A DNA stretch of 64,000 nucleotides. Source: Sarcocystis neurona (taxonomy: Eukaryota > Apicomplexa > Conoidasida > Eucoccidiorida > Sarcocystidae). Of the stretch, positions 13,201 through 22,882 are shown one piece after another. Position 1 is the stretch's first letter. Every line of letters starts with the position of its first letter. The position numbers and the translations under genes were made by a program. Where the stretch lies: contig KL647291.1 in the NCBI GenBank assembly GCA_000727475.1, forward strand, positions 3,846,992 to 3,910,991, in the 5' to 3' direction. The notes under the pieces were generated by a model. The model was given only the letters and a program-made list of their open reading frames with translations. It ran no database searches and had not been told where the DNA came from.

Positions 13201-14590
13201 CTGAAAAGCAGCATCGAGAGCAGAAGGACCAGTGAGTTGAAGGAAGAGAAAACGACAGAAGGAACGGGCAGCAACAAAGGGGGGGAGAAATGAGGGAAAA
13301 CGAAGACGGCAGCAAAGACGTGGGGGAAGCAAACTAAAAGACGAAAAGAAAGCGGGGGAGGGACACAAATGAAGGGCTTAAAAGACGGAGAACAGCAGAA
13401 ACACGCATGCACGCAAAACAGCATCTAAGGCGACACATATGTATATACTTATATACATATACATACGCAAGTATATATATGTATACGTGTATCGGTCTTA
13501 CGTATACACATGTACATATATGTATATGTGTATGTATTCAACGTACGCATATATATATATATGTGTTCACGTGTATATGTATTGTAACTGCGTGTTAACT
13601 CGTAGCCTACAGATGCATATATATGTCTTTAGATACGTGCTGTTGAGCGTACGATGATATATTTGTATGGATGTGTACTACGCAGGCATTCCTCTCGGCA
13701 GTGTAGATGGTGAATTGAGCTGTTCTCTTCTAGTTCTCTTCTTCAGCAGAACCCCGCACGGCTGAAAGTGAATCTCCTGTTCTGCGTCCTTGCCTTGTCA
13801 AATTTCCTCTTCTTCGTTTTCTTCTCCCGTGCCTTCTTGCGTTTTCTACCGCTTCGTTAAGTAACGCTTCTTCAAACGTCTACCGTACCAAGAAATCGAG
13901 AGACACATATATTTTAGAATCAAGGAGAGAAGGAATTTCTACCTGCGCAATCTCTGCATATTTGTCTGTTCACAAACATTCACTCTTACATGCATACATA
14001 CATACACATATACATACGTACATACATACATACACACATATCCATATGCACATACGTATATACATACGTATATACACACATACATCTATACACACATACA
14101 CACACACGTATATACATATACGTATACTCACGTAATTATACATAAATACACAAAATATATAGACATATAGACATAGCTATAGATACGTGTACACATGGTT
14201 GCTCGTGTGTGTCTATATGCAGATAACCAGCAAAAAAAGCGTGGCTTGTCCTTTTCTCGCACCGTAGCAGGTGGTTCCATATATCAAGGAGAACATTGCG
14301 AGGAGGAGCAGCGAAGAGCTGTCGCGGAGTCAGCTGAGCGGGAAATCCCGAGTAGGCGAGAAACTGGGCAATCGTACGACTGCAAGCACGGCGCAGTTCT
14401 TCATTGCTGAGGGCCTGCACCCCAACGTTGCTGCTGCTGCTCGAAGCCGAAGAAGAAGAAGAGACACCGGCGCTACCGCCAGCAGCAGCAGCAACGGCCG
14501 ACCCTTTTTTGCTGCTGCGGCCGACGACCGAGGATGAAGAACCGTGTCCGCCCCCTACGCTGCCGTGGTGGTAGTAATTGCTCTTCGGAT
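909..14590 (-). CDS. NDC80: NDC80/HEC1 kinetochore protein, multi-exon gene, C-terminal part beyond window
   Basis: This is the microtubule-binding subunit of the outer-kinetochore Ndc80 complex. Proposed exons (minus strand): 14590-14263, 10105-9703, 9165-9087, 7805-7646, 7087-7038, 6041-5914, 4535-4455, 3545-3438, 1040-953 or to a stop at 909. Phases agree at every join. The first two exons give the split calponin-homology domain: TIAQFLAYSGFPAQLTPRQL, then RYPLTIAKSSM followed by GHQWPLHVHALEWL, which is the family's YPF-x-I/L-SKSS ... HxWP ... L-W-L signature. LTIELYESCVNVGA matches the helix closing that domain. Later exons are coiled coil and include the family pattern LQ..V..Q......VE......E...LQ. 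The family is about 640 residues; about 455 are covered, so the loop and Spc24/25-binding end should lie left of position 1. No in-frame ATG was found for the first exon, so a 5' exon is missing. Homology is judged by eye. Confidence 0.87.
1041..3437. other. NDC80 intron rich in CAG (sense CTG) repeats
   Basis: From 1,090 to 1,600 the plus strand is dense in GCA/CAG, opening frames of more than 200 codons on both strands (Ala, Gln/Ser or Leu/Cys). These are repeat artefacts inside an intron. Then come plain sequence (1.6-2.0 kb), (TA)n microsatellites (1.97-2.1 kb) and a second CAG-rich block at 2.6-3.1 kb with its own tandem repeat. Confidence 0.6.
2881..3010. repeat. 9/18-bp tandem repeat of CAGCACTTG and CAGCACCAG
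   Basis: CAGCACTTG and CAGCACCAG units alternate or repeat for about 130 bp (for example four CAGCACTTG-type units in a row near 2,941-2,976). The unit is a multiple of three, so all frames stay open (Ala-Leu, Ser-Thr-Cys and Gln-His types). Confidence 0.85.
3438..3545 (-). CDS. NDC80: NDC80 exon: conserved coiled-coil motif, second part
   Basis: The acceptor CTGTCTGCAG is followed by EKAIAAKEEEKKNLQTELQA and a further helix to EQRVRAQG, then donor GTACGC in phase 0. It is Glu/Lys/Gln-rich with hydrophobic heptads and no stop in 36 codons. Confidence 0.75.
3546..4454. other. NDC80 intron with minisatellite and (TG)n tract
   Basis: Contents are the 26-bp minisatellite, a (GT)n tract at 4,231-4,292 interrupted by TATGTGTGTAC, a short TA microsatellite, and a purine-rich stretch at 4,400-4,440 that is the sense-strand pyrimidine-rich sequence just after the donor at 4,454. 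No gene is seen. Confidence 0.6.
3782..3990. repeat. 26-bp minisatellite with GCTAGC core, about eight copies
   Basis: CTAGC or its variant GTAGC begins at 3795, 3821, 3847, 3873, 3899, 3925, 3951 and 3977, exactly 26 bp apart. Each unit reads roughly CAGCAGCAGCTAGC then GCCAGCAGCACG. Because 26 is not a multiple of three, the array shifts frame at every unit and cannot encode a regular peptide repeat. It lies in the NDC80 intron between 3,545 and 4,455. Confidence 0.9.
4455..4535 (-). CDS. NDC80: NDC80 exon: conserved coiled-coil motif, first part
   Basis: The acceptor GCCGCAG is followed by PEINHLTSECQKLQEAVQQQ and RIAIIQV, then donor GTGAGT in phase 0. Together with the next exon it forms the coiled-coil stretch that is well conserved among Ndc80 proteins (LQ, Q, VE and LQ at matching intervals). 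Confidence 0.75.
4536..5913. other. NDC80 intron
   Basis: The interval holds (TA)n microsatellites (4.6 and 5.1-5.2 kb), a purine-rich block at 4,930-5,030 (sense pyrimidine-rich) and a CTG/TTC-rich block at 5,280-5,880 that is CAG/GAA-rich in the sense direction. Frames there are repeat-driven (poly-Gln, poly-Lys) and have no convincing exon. Confidence 0.5.
5914..6041 (-). CDS. NDC80: NDC80 exon: coiled coil
   Basis: The acceptor CAATGCAG is followed by IRLRKDVQIMEAAAATRAEQ and a continuing helix to ELEANAALL, then donor GTGAGG in phase 0. Forty-two codons lack any stop, while the frame that would follow directly from the 7.6 kb exon has one. Confidence 0.72.
6042..7037. other. NDC80 intron, strongly purine-rich on plus strand
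   Basis: From 6,060 to 6,900 the plus strand is a near-continuous GAA/AAG/GGA tract, so the gene's sense strand is a very long pyrimidine-rich stretch. A plus-strand frame of 261 codons (6,370-7,155, Lys/Arg/Glu-rich) is a by-product of this bias and was not accepted as a gene. Confidence 0.55.
7038..7087 (-). CDS. NDC80: NDC80 possible short linking exon
   Basis: This 50-base exon is proposed because the neighbouring exons (phase 2 out, phase 1 in) cannot be joined directly without a stop. An acceptor CTGTCTGACAG and a donor GTGTAC flank a frame reading PILQMSTTQPEGRAHS, which fits both phases. The sequence is not obviously coiled coil. The donor lies inside a GTGTACGTACAC palindrome. Confidence 0.35.
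7316..7440. repeat. Two-copy degenerate repeat around AAAGCTCGAAGA
   Basis: ACAAAGCTCGAAGACCCTCC (7,319) recurs as ACAAAGCTCGAAGAGCCTCC (7,406), 87 bp apart. Each copy is followed by CACA-rich sequence; a TATATATATA microsatellite lies between the copies. Confidence 0.7.
7646..7805 (-). CDS. NDC80: NDC80 exon: coiled coil
   Basis: The exon reads LFERSTVEYQAIKRLQSQSL and continues with SLERIQRKYCCRAQSQLARG to DLLDKS, a heptad-like helical segment. The two leading bases complete the phase-1 codon of the previous exon. The donor is GTAAAT in phase 2. The acceptor GCTTGAAG is preceded by AT-rich rather than pyrimidine-rich sequence, so the 5' edge is less certain. Confidence 0.6.
7806..9086. other. 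NDC80 intron
   Basis: TA/GTAT microsatellites fill 7.8-8.5 kb. From 8,700 to 9,060 the plus strand is CTG/GCT-rich. A GC-rich island at 8,540-8,640 is open in several minus-strand frames and has an acceptor (CCAGCAG), but no donor in a fitting phase, so it is left unassigned. Confidence 0.5.
9087..9165 (-). CDS. NDC80: NDC80 exon: start of coiled coil
   Basis: A CTG repeat ending in CAG serves as the acceptor. The exon reads VVCQIAVEQYAQTLQTRDVA and ends ALQENA, a helical sequence without repeat-derived residues. It enters in phase 0, matching the previous exon, and leaves in phase 1 at donor GTCAGC, which is a weak site. Confidence 0.65.
9166..9702. other. NDC80 intron ending in (CTG)nCAG acceptor
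   Basis: Read in the gene's direction the intron starts with GTAAAT, runs through TA microsatellite and purine-poor sequence, and finishes with a CTG/TTG-rich run of about 170 bp ending CTGCTGCAG at the acceptor. Plus-strand Gln/Ser frames here are artefacts. Confidence 0.55.
9703..10105 (-). CDS. NDC80: NDC80 exon: second half of CH domain
   Basis: The acceptor is a long pyrimidine tract ending TTCGAG. Its first base completes the Arg codon of the previous exon. The reading frame then gives RYPLTIAKSSM, GHQWPLHVHALEWLCELLIY and LTIELYESC, matching the conserved second half of the CH domain in order and spacing. The best donor is GTAAAT after YESC. An internal GTACGT at about 9,756 would remove the conserved YES helix and was not used. 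Confidence 0.87.
10106..14262. other. 4.2-kb NDC80 intron inside the CH domain
   Basis: The intron holds CTG/CAG blocks at 10.6-10.95, 11.1-11.2, 11.4-11.66 and 12.07-12.35 kb, purine-rich stretches (12.5-12.8, 13.2-13.4 kb), and many TA/GTAT/CATA microsatellites (11.8, 12.85-13.2, 13.44-13.6, 13.98-14.13 kb). ACAGAGG followed by a GGGCATTAC- or GCGCATTCA-like sequence occurs twice, near 12,942 and 13,141. Long frames such as 11,710-12,561 (minus) are built from GCT/GCA runs and end in microsatellite; no gene is seen. Confidence 0.6.
14263..14590 (-). CDS. NDC80: NDC80 exon: N-terminal tail and first half of CH domain
   Basis: The sense strand reads a Gly/Ser/Ala-rich tail, then SNEELRRACSRTIAQFLAYS, the opening helix of the Ndc80 calponin-homology domain. 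The exon ends at IWNHLLR with donor GTGCGA after CG (phase 2). The 5' boundary shown assumes an acceptor just before GATCCG. The frame stays open through CTG repeats up to about 14,864 without an ATG, so the true start lies in an unidentified upstream exon. A basic ATG-led stretch at 15,811-15,720 (begins MKRARSRKKSRLL) is one candidate, but its splice phase was not shown to fit. Confidence 0.8.
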
Positions 14591-14599
14591 CTTGACGTA

Positions 14600-16900
14600 G
14601 GCAGCAACAGCAACAGCAGGGATGACGTACAGCAGTAGCAGCAGCAACAGCAACAGCGGATGATGAGGTACAGCAGCAGCAATAGCAACAGGAGGGGATG
14701 AGGTACAGCAGTGGTAGCAGCCATAGCAACAGCAGGGGATGAGAGACCGCGGTGGCAGCAGCAGTAGCAGTAGCAACAGCACAGGACGATGTAGAGCAGT
14801 AGCAGCGGCAACAGCGACCGCAGCAGCAGCAAAGAGACGCCCAGCAACACTGGCAGCAGCAGAACTAGCAACACCCGGCGCGAGAGCACCACATCGGCGC
14901 CAATACCAGCAGCAGCAGCAGTCGAGGAACACCAGCAACAGCGGCAGTCACACCATCAGCAGCAGCAACCAGAAGGCAGTGTGAGCATCACCGGGAGGAG
15001 TCAAAACGCCAGCAGTCACAACACTAGTAGCCGCAACATACAAATTCATAAAGACGGGCTTTGTAGTTATATATATGTATATTTATTCATATATATATGT
15101 ATATGTGTACACATAAGTGTATCCGTACGGCCACAGATATACATGGGCTTGAAGTTCCACATATATATATATATATATATATATATGTACGGGTATACGT
15201 ATGACCACACATGTGTCGCCCCTACACATACGTGTATACGTATAAGCGTGTATGTCCACATTCATACATGGCAGCAGAGGAACAGCTCTCCTAGAAGCTA
15301 CAACAGCAGCGTAGAGACCAGTTGCGGAGAGTATATCCACATGTTTACGCTACTATCGTGTAAGCCCACATATATAAATATAGATATACATATGTATATA
15401 TATCATACAAAGGTACATGTAAATTTGTGTGCACATATGCATATATACGCGTGTGATTGTGACTTTTATGAGGGAAGAATATACTGAAAAGGCCAGTGCG
15501 AATCACATGGCAAGCATGCAAGACTGCTGTTCTTGCGCATGCAGAGAAAAGTAAAAGAACGTGACCCGAAGAAAGGAAGGACCTACCGAAAAGGCACATG
15601 CAGAGAGGAAGACGCAAAGAACGAATACCACAGGCGTGCATACCGGGGGAGCAGCAACAAGGCGAAAAGGAAAACGAAGCAGCAGGAGGCGCAAAGGAGG
15701 GAGCGTCACGAGGAAGGAGTTGGTGAAAAGGGCAGCAATCCGTCCCAAATAATGTTGCTTTCTCTGCATCAAAGAAAGGAGTCTACTTTTTTTACGACTT
15801 CTCGCTCTCTTCATAGATGCACACGTACGCAGAATACGAATGTACACATAAGTGTGGAAACGTCTGTGCACACGTGTAACTATGTGCGCATACAATTACA
15901 TATATACGTACATATATATGTATATGCAAATACATATATATATACATATGCAGAGATATAAGTAGACATAGGCGTGTACGTGTAAGTGTGAATGCAGAGG
16001 GGGGGTAGCAGGCACAAATACATACAAACCGCACATCTACACATATGTGGAAGTCTTTCTAAATGTAAAAGATTTGATATTTACCGGATGAGAGGAGGCT
16101 CTTGTAGAAGGAGCACTCCCGCAGATCCCTTTTCCCCTTTTCCATCGAGAAAGTGGAAAACGTGGCAAAAACTCTGTCCTCTAGGAATGCCGGAAATTTG
16201 CATATCTGTGCGCCCAGTGGATTTCTACTTTACACGCACAACGCACACTGCCGTGCACAAATTTCTCTTGCAAACAACAAAGGAACGAAATACAGAAACT
16301 CGATACTGACACATATACGCATATACATATACATATACGCATACACATACATATACATATACATATATATATATATATGAGTTGCTGAGGAGACGCGGAA
16401 ACGTAATCGCCGGTAGAGACTGAAAAAGTCGACAGACGCTCTTTTTCAAAAAGAAGTCAGCAGTTTCCGTCCAAGTCCATGACCACGTAGGTGTACGAAA
16501 AGAGACACAAGTTCCGTCGTGAGCGCCAGCGGAACATTCTCGACATAAGAAGTGAAGAGCCTTTCAAAGCAGCACAGATAAAAGCACAAGTTATATCTGT
16601 TCACGTGTCTGTACACGTATAGGTGTAACACACGGGTATGGATAATACACATACCGATATATATATATATGTATACATACATATACACATATGCATATGG
16701 ACAGATACATGTATGTACAAATCTACGGGTGTGGATAATACACGTATCGATATATATATATATATATATATTTATGAACAGATACATATCTGCATACATC
16801 TACAAACAGATATACGGTCTAGCAACACACGTGTGTATACGAATCTATATGAGAATGTGGACATATAAGCGCGCATCTGCTACGAATAGGCAGAATTACA
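14600..16900. other. CTG/CAG block then microsatellites upstream of NDC80
   Basis: Positions 14,600-14,990 are CAG-rich on plus, open in several frames on both strands; 15,050-15,260, 15,360-15,450, 15,900-15,980 and 16,310-16,380 are TA/GTAT microsatellites. A basic, ATG-led minus-strand segment (15,811 downward) could be a 5' exon of NDC80 but is unproven. Confidence 0.4.
16630..16800. repeat. Two-copy degenerate repeat with TATATA spacer
   Basis: ACGGGTATGGATAATACACA (16,632) and ACGGGTGTGGATAATACACG (16,725) lie 93 bp apart. Each is followed by a CGATATATATA run and then GGACAGATACAT or GAACAGATACAT. Flanking microsatellite lengths differ between copies. Confidence 0.75.
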
Positions 16901-19900
16901 ATTATTTGAATGCGTCTTGTTGAAGACGCGTGTGCACCGCAGTGCCTCACAAATTTTAGTTTCTCTGAGATGGGAAAAGGCTGGTGGGCGCACAGAAGTC
17001 ATCACGTGCACCACTCCGAAACTGAAAAGTCCGCAGTTGGTGAGTGATGCAAGGGAAACAGGAGGGACAGACGAAAACGAGCCTCACACCGCCAAAAAAT
17101 GTCATGTGCAATATCTGTCCAGGACAGATATACCGGTATGTATATATATATATATATAGCTTGTTACAGGAGCACATATACGTATACACATGCAGCCTTC
17201 AGATAGAGAGGAGAGGGAGGGACACGCGTAGGCGCGCACAGGTGGTCAACAGGCAAGGGTGTACGTCTAGGATTACTGAAACTCGTGGGGCAATGAAATC
17301 GGCGAAGAAGTAGGCGATACGTGGAAAGCCGAAGAAGGCAAGACCAGAAGAAAAGCATATACAAAAGCAAACGAGTTATCGTATGTGAACACCTTAGTCC
17401 AACGGGAGCCAGAAGAAGAACGTGACTGCCGTCGGCAAATGCATGGAAATAGGTAGGCCTACAAGGTACACACAAGAGTGCACGGGGAAACCAACGCGGA
17501 GAGGAAAGTGTTGAAAAGTGGGCAAAGAGAAAAAGCTTATTTCCGAAAGTGCTGGCAGGATGCAGGAAAGGCCCACAGAATCTCAGGTTGATGCCATAGA
17601 CACGGCCAGAACGACATACCGGCTTGCGCCTCAGGTGTACATACACTGCGAGCAAAGGAGCTGGGGTGTACGTACACCGCAGGTCACTTCTCTTTTTGGT
17701 AAGTGCTTCAAAGGACGGTGCGTGCACTTTCAATGTTCTGTTTACTCTGTATGAACAACTATCTGAAGACAATGTAATATGCGTGGTGGACACCTTGTAG
17801 CGGGACGTCTGTGTGTCTGAGATTTGTAAAAGCCAGAGGTCACTTATATTTCCGTTGTACGCATGCGCGAGTGTTCGAAGAGATTTCCCGTGTAAGTGAA
17901 CGCCAAGTCCCACACAGCCGCCGCGTAAGGAGATAAGCGATGTCTGATATACTTTGTATACATATATATGCATGCATATTTCTGTCTTGCTCCCTATGTT
18001 TAGATTTCTTCTATTTCACTCTTGCATAGGACGGAAGGCTTCTACCTGGTGCGTATATATTTTCTAACAGTGAATGCAATTCAACTGAGAGGTTGGTCTG
18101 GGCTGTACGTACACCTCAGTTCGCGCACGACTATGGTCGGGTTACCGATCTGAGAGAATCCTTGGTGTACGTGCACCTGAAATTCAAAGTAGACGGAGCC
18201 GTAAGCTGTTGTACCTTTGAACGCATGGATACCTCGTGTTGTTTCGCAACGTACGTACACACTAGATATACCGTGTACGAATGCTCTTGATAGGGACTGA
18301 CGACTTTTTTCTTTGACTATCGGGTATGTAGAAATGCGCTTGATTCACTTGGGTTTGGGCTCGAGTGTGTGTGTGCGCGTGTGTTTGAAGTATGTACATA
18401 TTAAGTCGCACTTTCTTTGAACTCGTAGATGACCTCGAGGTGCAGACGGTTGGACGTGAATTTCAGAGGAGTAAATGCTGTGTATTCGGACCTATTTTGA
18501 TGTTTATAATCACCTAAGTTCCTTGAACATAGGTGTGCATACACCAGAACGTGCGGCTATCTGGGGTGTACGTACGCCGCAGAGACTACCACACTCCCAG
18601 CCCTGAACGCCAGAACAGGAGAACTACAAGGCAGAGAGTCACTCTGGCTAGAGCTTATTGTGGTGTGAAGCATTAACGCATACGAAATCCACAGCTGGCG
18701 ATTTTCCTTCTCAGAATGACTGGAAAGGACAGAGAGGCTGCTGATGCCTCTTATTTAATTACTCAAGCACAGCGGTTTTTCACGTGCATTCGAACAGGGC
18801 GACCACATTTTGCGCCTAGAAGGAAGTTACTGTCACCGAGGACACATTTCACTGCGGGCAACGCATGTGGATCATTTCTTCTGGTTTTTACTGACGTGTG
18901 TTACAATCTTTTACTCTGTCGTGAATTGCCGAAAAAGTGCGAAAGAAGTCCTGTAGGCTGTGGAAGGATCTTCTAATTGACCAGGCAGCTATCCGACGAC
19001 TATTTTCTCTGCCTCTCCCCTAACTTTACTCCGAGTTGTCGGCCTGCGTGTACGTAGTTTTCTCCCCCTAGGATTCCTATCTCACAGTTGACCTCCACAT
19101 GAAGAGTATAACACTGCTGTAGCAGACGAAGCGTGCGTAGTCAGCGCAGGAGGACGGAAGGGGGGAGGGAAAGACACGACATCTAATAGGGCAGCGTGTG
19201 CAGAGACGGGCGAAGAAGGTAAAGAGACGGCGCGAGAGAGAAAAAAAGGCGAAGGAACGCGGGGATGCGGGGAAAAAGCGCGACGTACAAGGAAAATGCA
19301 GTACTGATATATTGACCGGGAGCTGGTTGAACGAGATGTGTACAGATGATATATACATATACACAGATGTGTGAGGGCGAATTGGTGGGGGAGGCCAAGA
19401 AGACGTGTCGCTCTTGGGGAAAGGACGACTACCAGAAACGAAAGAATATACGTAGTGGCCGCCGGAAACCAGATATCACACCACCGAGTATCCAGATAGT
19501 CGTGAGAGTGCGGAAACCCAGAGAGTCGGCGAAAATGTTGACTGGAGACACGGGAATCCTTTATTTGCTGCGAGGGATAAAGGGGGGACTATAATGCATA
19601 TCAACCTACATGTACAAGAAAATGATTCTCTTTAGCGTACGCACACTTGCGTTTTCTACGTAGAGGAATGAATGCGAGCGTGCGCTGCCTCAAAGACATG
19701 CACACAAGACACCCACCAGCTTTAAGGAGGGTGAAAGTGCAGGACACGGGAAAGGACGCGTGACATGAGGGGAGAGTAACAAAGAAAAGAACCAATAAAG
19801 GCAGAGAATCCTCTTCAGGTGTGTTCAGAAGTGAAAGAAAGAGGAGTGCTCCTGATTGTGAATGCTGCCCCACCCCCGCCGACACAACTACGCCTCTATC

Positions 19901-20800
19901 ATCGTGCATTTCAACTTCTTTCTCAGATATATGGCCACAGAACATCGATTGCTACTGCTTCAGCGGCCCCATCGGCAATCTGAGTAGCTTTTCATGCGGC
20001 TAAAGTAGCAGTTGCTCCAGTTACCGTGTTTCCCTGCTGCCGGTCCTACCGGTTGCCGGCGGCTGCCGCTGCCGGTAGTGCTGCTACTCTGCTCATTTGC
20101 AACCTTTCAAATATCTTTTTCTCATCCTCATCAAAAGCCGCTGCGGAGTCAGACCAGTGGCTCCACAGTGTTGAACTCAACGCTTGTCGTGCAGTGCTAC
20201 GTGGAAGTCACCCGCACACTTTTCCCAGTGAGGGAAGGGGATGAGATAGAGCCTGCTGTGACCCTTCTTCGAAGTTAATACACAGAGGGAAAGAGGGATG
20301 CCGCATGAATAGCGCTTCTTTAAAGTTTCAGCGACGGTCAGCGGCCCTGTCGTATCTTAGCGATAATCTATGCCGGCTTGAGTTTGGAAAACGTCATTGT
20401 TGACTTCCCCTGTACCTTCACAGCTGCCATTCACGCAGCGGAGAAAAAGCAAATAGAAAAGGCCACATCAAAGGAAACATACGCAGTGCAGGTGCAGTAA
20501 GAAAGAAACTTTCGCGCTCAGGAGTTTCGGAGCACCAGAGTTTTTCCTTATTTCCACGAGAAAACCGGCCGAAAACAGCCGCCAAATTTCTGATTGTGAT
20601 GCATGGAGCGCCGACGCAGTCGTCCCTGTTACCAAACCAAAAAACAACGTAACTCTTCGGGAAGTACACACTTATGTATACGTGTGTTCAGAGGCACTTT
20701 TTTACTCATAGCGCTTACAGACGTGCCAAATTTCCCTGTAAATGGATACATGTTTGCATGTATCTGGTGTACGTATGTATGCACCCGCAGCCTAGCACTG
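16900..20800. other. Repeat-poor intergenic segment
   Basis: CAG runs and long microsatellites are nearly absent here. The longest open frame, minus 17,973-17,164 (269 codons), has no recognisable motif, an unusual Leu/Arg/Ser/His-rich composition typical of the antisense of purine-rich sequence, and ends in microsatellite. Other frames at 19.3-20.3 kb are under 115 codons with no recognised feature. The palindrome cluster at 17.6-18.6 kb is the notable content. Confidence 0.4.
17634..18577. promoter_or_regulatory. Cluster of GGTGTACGTACACC-type palindromes
   Basis: Seven matches to a 14-bp palindrome (exact or with one to four changes) occur in 944 bp, at 17634, 17664, 18104, 18164, 18251, 18532 and 18564. 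The 17664 and 18564 copies extend to a near-perfect 22-bp inverted repeat, CTGGGGTGTAC then GTACACCGCAG or GTACGCCGCAG. Function is not known; a binding site for a dimeric ApiAP2-type factor is an inference from the GTAC core and the position between two divergent genes. Confidence 0.5.
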
Positions 20801-20819
20801 GTGAGGCGCGGTCTGCGTT

Positions 20820-22277
20820 AATTTCTTCCGGCTACACGCTGCTTTTGCGACAGAAGCGTGGAAGGACGCGCGTGTGGAACCGCTCAGGGACTGCAACAGC
20901 AGCTGCAGACGTCGACCAGACGCAGCGGAAGCGGAAGCGGAAGCAGCAGCAGCAGCGGTATAAACAGCAGCAGCCGAAGCAGAGGCAACAAGGCGGGCGG
21001 CAGTTATTTGAATGCACACTGTGGGATAGCACTGCTGATGAATCATCTTGTGTTGCGGGGGCGAGGTATACCGCAGCGGCGGCAGCAACAGCAGGAGGAT
21101 TTACAGGAAAACAGAGCATTGTCAAGTCGTTGAAAGCGCCAGCTGGAGTAGTCGTCGGGCGTTTCGAGCCCATCCACCCACCAGTACTTGCAGCAGCACA
21201 GCTGCGGTATCGGCAACAGCAACAGAAGAAGAAGAGGAACTTCTCCTTGACGCTTTCTTCAAGGAAGACTTCCTCTTCCTTGACGCTTTGTTCGCTTTTT
21301 TCATTCCTGTTTTTGTCGCGGCGCAGCCTCACCTGCTTCGACAGAACCTCGCAAGGACTAACTCAGCCCAAACGGACCTTTTTCTTCGTCGTCATTTCTT
21401 CAGAGAAATAGCAGCAGTCTGAAAATAACATCTGGCCCTGCATCAGGTGCCGCCCGCAGCAGAAATCTTCAGCAGCAACTGCAGCAGCCACGGCAGCAGA
21501 CGCTGAAGAAACAGAAGGTGCCGCATAGCAACACCCAGTGAGAAGCAGGAGCTTCTACGAATAGCAATTGCTGCGTGGCCTGCGCCTGGCTAGCAGCGGC
21601 ACCTGGGGCCAGGGACCTCCTGTTGAAATAAATATCAACGGCGGCTGTCGTGCAGTCGAGCTGCTGACCAGCGCGCAGCCTCCCTCAAGAGAGAAGCGAC
21701 GTCCACGGGCCGCAAAGCCATCCCGCCGACAAGCAGCACAACGGCTCCACAGAAGTACCCACAACAAGCTCTTCTGGAGGAGCAACAGCAACAGCACCTA
21801 CAGCAGCAACAGCAACTAAAGCAGCAGCAACCGCAGCTACAGCAGCGGCAACAGTAGCTACACCAATAGCGCCAGTGGCTACAACAGGTGCACCAGTGAA
21901 AACAGCAGCAGCACCATTGACCACGGCAGCAGCACCAGTGCCCGGCAGCAGGAGCAACAGCACCTAGAAGAGCGGCAACAGCGGCGACAGCAGCAGCATC
22001 AGTGCCGACAGCAGGAGCAACAGTAGCTACAGCAGCAGCAACAGAGGCGACAGCAGCAGCACAAGCGGCTACCGTTGCAGTTGCGTAGCCAAATCTGCTC
22101 CGGCAACACCTGCAGCTCCTTTTGCAGCAGCCCACTGCTCAGCAGCAGCAGACTCTCAAGAGTAACATCAGCAGCAGCTGCCGCCGTAGCAGCAGCGGGA
22201 ACAGTGAAGTAGGAGCAGCGTGTCATGCGACGGAGGCGGATGCCTCTGAGGCGTCCCCGTAGAATCATTAGCTGCAG
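20820..22277. other. CAG-rich segment with open frames upstream of MCM10
   Basis: A plus-strand frame runs from 20,674 to 21,411 (245 codons). Its middle part, near 21,050-21,200, reads QSIVKSLKAPAGVVVGRFEP and looks less repeat-driven than the rest. No family was recognised and the frame continues into pyrimidine-rich sequence. From 21,780 to 22,060 GCA/CAG repeats dominate. These may be 5' exons of MCM10, a separate gene, or non-coding. Confidence 0.3.
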
Positions 22278-22500
22278 AAGGCGCACCAGTTGCTGTGCGT
22301 AACGACAACGAAAAGCGCAGCAACGACGTCGAGCAGCTGCTGGTGGCGATGCGTGTCCCTTTGGCAACAGAAAACGCAGTATCTATAAACCACTCCCCGC
22401 ATGGCAGCAGGCAGACAATCCCTCGTTGCTGCCTTTCTACTCCAGCTGCAGCGGAAGCTGCATGTGAGAAGGCCAACTGCTTCCGCTCTCTCTTGTCAGT
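22278..22500 (+). CDS. Possible additional 5' exon of MCM10
   Basis: An acceptor TAGCTGCAG precedes a frame reading GAPVAVRNDNEKRSNDVEQL and ending FRSLLS, and a donor GTAGCT follows in phase 2. An acceptor TTGTTCCTAG at 22,857 would join it in phase to an open stretch leading into the MCM10 ATG at 22,883. The join is consistent but rests on splice sites alone; the simpler model starts MCM10 at 22,883. Confidence 0.35.
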
Positions 22501-22857
22501 GTAGCTGCCACTTTATCTCTCGAGTTCGTTGCTGCAGCAGCAAGAACAGCAGCAGCAGCACGGCAGAGGTATGAAAGCAACGGTCTCCGCAGGTGCAGCC
22601 GGGCCTACACCAGCAGCAGCAGCGGCATCAGCAGCCAAAACAGCAGCGGCAGCAGGACTCAAAGCAACGGCACCGACAGCAGGAGAGGCTTTCCTACTTT
22701 CCTACGTCGTGTGGGGACCTGCGTGTTCTTCAACAGCTGCAGCGCGATAGTGGAACGTTATCACTTGGAGCTCAACTTCTATTGACGAAAGCAGCAACTT
22801 TTCCTGGAGCATGCAGAGACAAGGTTCACACAAATAGAAGCAGCTGATTGTTCCTAG
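22501..22857. other. Short interval before MCM10 start
   Basis: A CAG/GCA run at 22,530-22,690 is followed by unique sequence. It is either the 5' flank of MCM10 or a 357-bp intron. A TAG at about 22,838 closes the MCM10 frame upstream. Confidence 0.4.
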
Positions 22858-22882
22858 GTGCTGCTGCAAGCGAGTCAGTAAT

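Noticed and set aside
17164..17973. 269-codon minus-strand open frame
   Set aside because: It is long but lacks any recognisable motif, is biased to Leu/Arg/Ser/His/Cys as expected from the complement of purine-rich DNA, contains palindrome copies, and ends in TA microsatellite.
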